NCBI GenBank assembly: GCA_045627185.1
Contig: JAZQNE010000138.1
Coordinates: forward strand, 1 to 18,585
Length of the DNA stretch: 18,585 nucleotides
Direction of reading: 5' to 3'
Source: SZUA-448 sp045627185
GTDB taxonomy: Bacteria; Bacillota; Clostridia; Lachnospirales; Lachnospiraceae
Part shown: piece by piece, positions 14,638 through 18,585 of the stretch
Layout of the letters: each line of letters begins with the position of its first letter
Numbering within the stretch: the stretch's first letter is position 1
Translations under genes and position numbers: made by a program
Notes under the pieces: model-generated
Database searches by the model: none
The model's input: only the letters and a program-made list of their open reading frames with translations
Told to the model about the DNA's origin: nothing

Positions 14638-16518
14638 TTATACTTCTCTGTAATCGCCGTCAACAACGTTATCATCGTTGTTATTTGAACCCTGATTAGG
14701 CTGCTCATAGTAATTGCCGCCCATGTCAGGACCTGCGCCCTGTGCGCCTGCACCCTGTGCCTGCTCATAAACCTTTGAGAACAGGGACTGTGCATCTGTC
14801 ATGAGTTTTTCCTTAGCTGCCTTAATATCAGCAACTTCGCCCTCTGACATGTTTTCAGGGTTAGTCTTTTCAATCATTTCCTTTAAGGTCTTAAGGTCTG
14901 CTTCAACCTGCTCTTTGTCAGATGCGCTAACCTTATCGCCAACTTCTTCAAGAGCCTTTTCTGTCTGGAATACCATAGAATCAGCTTCGTTTCTTACTTC
15001 AACAGCTTCCTTGCGGGCCTTGTCCTGTGCCTCGTACTCTGCTGCTTCCTTAACTGCTTTGTCGATATCGGCATCTGACAGGTTGGAACCTGCTGTGATG
15101 GTGATGTGCTGCTCGCGGCCTGTACCAAGATCCTTAGCGGATACGTTTACAATACCGTTAGCATCAATATCGAAGGTAACCTCAATCTGAGGAACACCAC
15201 GACGTGCAGGCGGGATACCGTCAAGACGGAACTGGCCGAGAGACTTGTTGTCTCTTGCGAACTGGCGCTCGCCCTGTACAACGTTGATATCTACTGCGCT
15301 CTGGTTATCAGCTGCAGTTGAGAAGATCTGACTCTTCTTTGTAGGAATGGTTGTGTTACGCTCAATAAGACGTGTTGCAACACCACCCATTGTCTCAATT
15401 GAAAGAGAAAGAGGTGTAACATCCAGAAGAAGGATGTCGCCTGCGCCTGCATCTCCTGCAAGCTTACCACCCTGAATACAAGCACCGATTGCTACGCACT
15501 CATCAGGGTTAAGAGTCTTGGAAGGCTCCTGACCGGTGAGCTGCTTAACCTTTTCCTGAACAGCGGGAACACGTGTTGAACCGCCTACAAGAAGAACCTT
15601 TGAAAGATCTGAAGGACGAAGGCCTGCATCACGGAGAGCGTTCTGAACGGGTGTTGCTGTACGCTCAATAAGGTCATGAACAAGTTCTTCGAACTTAGCA
15701 CGGGTAAGGTTCATATCAATGTGCTTAGGGCCGTCCTGATTTGCTGTGATGAAGGGAAGGTTGATGTTTGTTGTCATAGCTGACGAAAGTTCCTTCTTAG
15801 CCTTTTCAGCAGCCTCAATAAGACGCTGTTTTGCACGATTGTCAAGTGAAAGGTCAATGCCTTCCTGCTTCTTAAATTCATCAATAATCCAACGCATTAC
15901 ACGGTCATCAAAATCATCACCGCCAAGACGGGTATCACCGTTTGTTGCAAGAACTTCGATTACGCCGTCACCGATTCCGATGATGGAAACATCGAATGTA
16001 CCGCCACCAAGGTCGTAAACCATGATTTTCTGCTCTTTTTCGTTATCAAGACCGTATGCAAGAGCTGCAGCTGTGGGCTCATTGATAATACGTTTAACAT
16101 CAAGACCGGCAATCTTGCCTGCATCCTTTGTTGCCTGACGCTGAGAGTCATTGAAGTAAGCGGGAACTGTAATAACAGCTTCTGTTACTTTTTCGCCAAG
16201 GTAGCTTTCTGCGTCTGCTTTCAGTTTCTGGAGAACCATAGCTGAAATTTCCTGAGGTGAGAACTTCTTGTCATCAATTGTTACACGGAAATCAGTTCCC
16301 ATGTGACGCTTGATTGAAGAAACAGTCTTTTCTGAGTTTGTTGCTGCCTGACGCTTTGCGGGTTCACCAATAAGACGCTCGCCGGTCTTTGTAAATGCAA
16401 CAACTGAAGGTGTAGTACGTGCACCCTCTGCATTAGCGATAACAACGGGCTTTCCGCCTTCCATAACCGCTACGCAGGAGTTTGTGGTACCAAGGTCAAT
16501 ACCGATTATTTTTCCCAT
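14638..16518 (-). CDS. dnaK: Chaperone protein DnaK (Hsp70)
   Basis: This 626-residue Hsp70 has the N-terminal ATPase signature GIDLGTTNSCVAVMEGG, the second phosphate signature VYDLGGGTFDVSI, and the third VLLVGGSTRVPAVQ. The linker LLLDVTPLSLSIETMGG is followed by the substrate-binding domain and lid. The tail ends NVVDGDYREV after a short Gln/Asn-rich run. It lacks the roughly 24-residue nucleotide-binding-domain insert of proteobacterial DnaK, as expected for a Firmicute. AGGAGG lies nine bases before the ATG, the best ribosome site in the operon, fitting high expression. The 95-base gap after grpE shows no promoter or second CIRCE. Confidence 0.98.
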   Translation of the reverse strand: MGKIIGIDLGTTNSCVAVMEGGKPVVIANAEGARTTPSVVAFTKTGERLIGEPAKRQAATNSEKTVSSIKRHMGTDFRVTIDDKKFSPQEISAMVLQKLKADAESYLGEKVTEAVITVPAYFNDSQRQATKDAGKIAGLDVKRIINEPTAAALAYGLDNEKEQKIMVYDLGGGTFDVSIIGIGDGVIEVLATNGDTRLGGDDFDDRVMRWIIDEFKKQEGIDLSLDNRAKQRLIEAAEKAKKELSSAMTTNINLPFITANQDGPKHIDMNLTRAKFEELVHDLIERTATPVQNALRDAGLRPSDLSKVLLVGGSTRVPAVQEKVKQLTGQEPSKTLNPDECVAIGACIQGGKLAGDAGAGDILLLDVTPLSLSIETMGGVATRLIERNTTIPTKKSQIFSTAADNQSAVDINVVQGERQFARDNKSLGQFRLDGIPPARRGVPQIEVTFDIDANGIVNVSAKDLGTGREQHITITAGSNLSDADIDKAVKEAAEYEAQDKARKEAVEVRNEADSMVFQTEKALEEVGDKVSASDKEQVEADLKTLKEMIEKTNPENMSEGEVADIKAAKEKLMTDAQSLFSKVYEQAQGAGAQGAGPDMGGNYYEQPNQGSNNNDDNVVDGDYREV

Positions 16519-16613
16519 TTTAAATATCCTCCTGATATTAAATGCTTAGTTATTAATCACGAATTGCTTCGCATATTTTTATGTTAATGAAAGTCTGTCT
16601 TTGCGGCATTCTC

Positions 16614-17288
16614 TCAATTAGCTACCTTAACCATACTGTGACGGAGTACGGAATCATGATAGGTGTAACCCTTCTGATATTCCTCAGTGATGATGTTTTC
16701 ACCAACATCTTCCTTGTCCTCATGCATTACGGCGTTATGGAAATTGGGGTCGAATTCACATCCGACAGCCTCAATGGGCTTAACTCCAAGGCTTTCAAAC
16801 ACTGTCTGAATCTGCTTGTAAGTTTTCTCCATGCCCTGTGCAAAGGGTGTTGCAAGTTCTTCCTCCGAAAGTCCCGCAAAACCACGGTCAAAGTTGTCAA
16901 CAATGGGAAGAATCTTCTCAAGAATGTTCTTTGCACCCATATCAAACATCTGGGCTTTTTCACGTTCCGTACGCTTGCGGAAGTTATCAAACTCAGCCAT
17001 CTGACGCATTACACGGTCAGTAAGTTCTGCGATTTTTTCATCGCGCGGATCGGGCTTCTTTTCTTTCTTGCCAAAAAGTTTTTTCTTGGCTTCTTCAAGG
17101 TTTTCATCTTTTCCTGTTTCAGCACCGTCCTGTGCGTCACCGTTTTCCCCGGCTTCTGCAGTTTCCGGATTTTCCGATTCGGAAGCACCTGCATTTTCGC
17201 AGGAAGCGGTTTCTTCGGTTTCTGCAGCTTCAATATCAATGTTTTCTGCAGTTTCCTCAGTCATTTTTTCGTTTTCATTTTCTGCCAT
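16614..17288 (-). CDS. grpE: Nucleotide exchange factor GrpE
   Basis: This 224-residue GrpE releases ADP from DnaK. The first about 80 residues are acidic and low-complexity (rich in E, A, N), longer than needed for the fold. The dimeric coiled coil follows, with AEFDNFRKRTEREKAQ, then the beta-domain with VKPIEAVGCEFDPNFHNAVMHED and the GYTYHDSVLRHSMVKVAN end typical of the family. ATG 17288 is chosen: GGAG lies six bases upstream, while an in-frame TTG at 17300 overlaps that RBS. It sits 14 bases after hrcA. Confidence 0.95.
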   Translation of the reverse strand: MAENENEKMTEETAENIDIEAAETEETASCENAGASESENPETAEAGENGDAQDGAETGKDENLEEAKKKLFGKKEKKPDPRDEKIAELTDRVMRQMAEFDNFRKRTEREKAQMFDMGAKNILEKILPIVDNFDRGFAGLSEEELATPFAQGMEKTYKQIQTVFESLGVKPIEAVGCEFDPNFHNAVMHEDKEDVGENIITEEYQKGYTYHDSVLRHSMVKVAN

Positions 17289-17302
17289 GATTTTCTCCAA
17301 AA

Positions 17303-18340
17303 CTACTTGTTTTTCTTAAATATATCATCAAGCTGAACCATAAGTGTTTTCAGCGTTCCGACAACCTTTTCGTAATCCATTCGTTTCGGTCCGATGATAC
17401 CTACCTTTCCGTAAACGCCTTCTTCTATTTCATAGGTTGCGGTTACTACGGAGCAGTCACGCATTGCTTCCATCGGTGTTTCGCGTCCGATGTAAACCTG
17501 AATTCCCGTTTCCTCGGATTCCGATTTTTCGGTTTTCATAAACTCTGAAAGTTCCTTCTTCTCTTCAAGTGCATACAGCAGTTCGCCGGCCGTCTGCATA
17601 TCGTTAAGTTCGGGATATTTCAGGATGTTTGTTGCACCGCTCGTGTAAACCTTCACATCATCCTCTTCAGCGATAGCCTCTGCAACGGCATCAAGAACTT
17701 CAGAAACGATTGATGTGTACCCCTCAGCCTGCTCTTTCATTTTGGAAATAAGTCCAAGGTTGATTTCGTCAGCATTCAGGCCATTCAGGAAGGTGTTCAT
17801 GATAAGGTTGAGCTTCAAAACAACTTCATCCGATACAGGCTCGCTTATTTTGAGCATTTTGTTCTTTACTATATTTCCTTCAAGAACAATTACTGCAAGA
17901 AGTTTTTCTTCATCAACAGCGGTCAGTTGCAGGAACTTAACCTTGCGACTTCTGTACTGGGGTGCGGATACCATTGTCGCATAATTGGTATTAGTCGCAA
18001 GGAGCTTTGCAACCTGCTGCAAAAGGTTTTCAACACGGTCCGTCTTCTCAAGAAGAACGTCCTTCATCTCCTCAACTTCACGGAACTTTTCGCCCATAAG
18101 CGAGTCAACGTAGAATCTGTAACCTTTATCAGAAGGAATACGTCCGGCCGATGTGTGCGGCTGAATGATGTACCCCATTTCTTCAAGGTCTGCCATCTCA
18201 TTTCGGATTGTAGCAGAACTAAGATTCAGATCCGTAAATTTTGAAATTGTACGTGAACCGACAGGCTCGCCCGTTTCAAGATAATTCTTTACGATTGCCT
18301 GAAGTATTCTTCTTTTTCTGTCGTCAAGCTCGAGTTCCAT
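17303..18340 (-). CDS. hrcA: Heat-inducible transcription repressor HrcA
   Basis: This 345-residue repressor binds CIRCE and is kept active by GroEL in Bacillus-type systems. The N-terminal winged helix contains DDRKRRILQAIVKNYLETGE and SSATIRNEMADLEEMGYI; the central dimerisation and C-terminal GAF-like regions end in GPKRMDYEKVVGTLKTLM. The reading frame is open to a TTG at 18391, but that codon lies within the CIRCE operator. The ATG at 18340, with GGAG 9 bases upstream, gives the family-like N-terminus MELELDDRKR. It is the first gene of the operon and autoregulated through the upstream CIRCE. Confidence 0.96.
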   Translation of the reverse strand: MELELDDRKRRILQAIVKNYLETGEPVGSRTISKFTDLNLSSATIRNEMADLEEMGYIIQPHTSAGRIPSDKGYRFYVDSLMGEKFREVEEMKDVLLEKTDRVENLLQQVAKLLATNTNYATMVSAPQYRSRKVKFLQLTAVDEEKLLAVIVLEGNIVKNKMLKISEPVSDEVVLKLNLIMNTFLNGLNADEINLGLISKMKEQAEGYTSIVSEVLDAVAEAIAEEDDVKVYTSGATNILKYPELNDMQTAGELLYALEEKKELSEFMKTEKSESEETGIQVYIGRETPMEAMRDCSVVTATYEIEEGVYGKVGIIGPKRMDYEKVVGTLKTLMVQLDDIFKKNK

Positions 18341-18380
18341 GCAGGTTTTCTCCGATGTTTTAACGGTTGAAGTTGTTTTG

Positions 18381-18407
18381 TTAGCACTCAATACAAAAGA
18401 GTGCTAA
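18381..18407. promoter_or_regulatory. CIRCE operator of the hrcA-grpE-dnaK-dnaJ operon
   Basis: TTAGCACTC (18381-18389), nine bases, then GAGTGCTAA (18399-18407) is a perfect consensus CIRCE element, the HrcA binding site. It starts a few bases downstream of the predicted transcription start and lies within the hrcA leader. Confidence 0.98.
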
Positions 18408-18420
18408 TCGTTCTTAGAAC

Positions 18421-18449
18421 AAGATAGCACTCTTTATTTTAAAAGTCAA
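18421..18449 (-). promoter_or_regulatory. Sigma-A-like promoter of the hrcA operon
   Basis: On the minus strand TTGACT (18444-18449), a 17-base spacer and TATCTT (18421-18426) predict a start near 18414, with CIRCE immediately downstream. The spacer end and -10 contain GAGTGCTAT, an additional CIRCE-like half-site overlapping the -10. Confidence 0.82.
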
Positions 18450-18468
18450 TGTTTTTTTGAAAAATAAT

Positions 18469-18519
18469 GAGTCATTAGGGACGGTTCTTTCTGACTCATG
18501 AGTCATTGGGGACGGTTCC
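18469..18519. repeat. Palindromic dispersed repeat (REP-like), two direct units around a 14-base palindrome
   Basis: Two direct units, GAGTCATTAGGGACGGTTC (18469-18487) and GAGTCATTGGGGACGGTTC (18500-18518), differ at one base. The junction TGACTCATGAGTCA (18492-18505) is a perfect 14-base palindrome. The GTCATTGGGGACGGTTC core resembles a dispersed motif I recall from many bacterial genomes, in some cases near single-domain Y1 (RAYT/IS200-like) transposases; that link is from memory and not tested. It lies about 20 bases upstream of the hrcA -35. Confidence 0.75.
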
Positions 18520-18585
18520 AATAACGTTAAGTTAAGCTTCAGACTAGGTAAACATTGAATTTAAATAGGATTAGGAAAAAACTAA
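18520..18585. other. Right-edge AT-rich intergenic DNA
   Basis: No reading frame, promoter or hairpin that I can support is visible in the last 66 bases. The gene to the right is outside the window. Confidence 0.5.

Noticed and set aside
16581..17336. Plus-strand open frame of 251 codons with very Phe-rich product
   Set aside because: It is the reverse complement of grpE; the Phe/Cys/Ser richness mirrors the Glu/Lys codons of GrpE.
18341..18391. N-terminal extension of HrcA from a TTG codon
   Set aside because: The TTG is inside the CIRCE operator with no ribosome site; the ATG at 18340 has GGAG and fits the family.

Overview
The window looks like chromosomal core-genome DNA from a low-to-mid GC Firmicute of class Clostridia, most likely a Lachnospiraceae (Butyrivibrio/Roseburia-like) bacterium. 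This is judged from protein sequence character, AGGAGG-type ribosome binding sites, a CIRCE/HrcA heat-shock system, RNase J, IreB and ThiI without a rhodanese domain. No species is claimed. There are no tRNA or rRNA genes, no CRISPR and no intact mobile element.

Layout, left to right. (1) 47-3850, minus strand: ireB - ruvX - DUF1292 - rnj (RNase J) - short MltG-like protein - trmR-type methyltransferase. This matches the Bacillus subtilis order yrzL-yrrK-yrzB-yrrL-yrrM, with RNase J inserted and the MltG homologue reduced to its membrane anchor and LysM-like part. The U32-peptidase gene expected next would start just past the left edge. (2) 4018-5382, minus: mtaB, a tRNA methylthiotransferase whose reading frame carries a degenerate copy of a dispersed palindromic repeat. 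(3) 5541-5774, plus: an HPr-like protein lacking the phosphoryl-accepting histidine, with its own promoter and terminator. (4) 5889-10624, minus: prmA - cheY - rsmE - cysteine desulfurase - thiI, a translation and tRNA-thiolation operon with a stand-alone CheY-type receiver inside it. (5) 10856-13228, plus: a two-gene unit of a one-transmembrane TPR-like protein and a small M50-like membrane metalloprotease, with a good sigma-A promoter and a shared bidirectional terminator. (6) 13372-18340, minus: the heat-shock operon hrcA-grpE-dnaK-dnaJ behind a sigma-A promoter and CIRCE, with a second copy of the dispersed repeat just upstream.

Most of the window is conserved housekeeping: ribosome and tRNA modification (TrmR, MtaB, ThiI, PrmA, RsmE), RNA decay (RNase J) and chaperones. 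The least explained parts are the TPR/M50 pair, the palindromic repeat family (one copy intergenic, one translated inside mtaB), the CheY in the translation operon, the His-less HPr and the catalytic-domain-less MltG.
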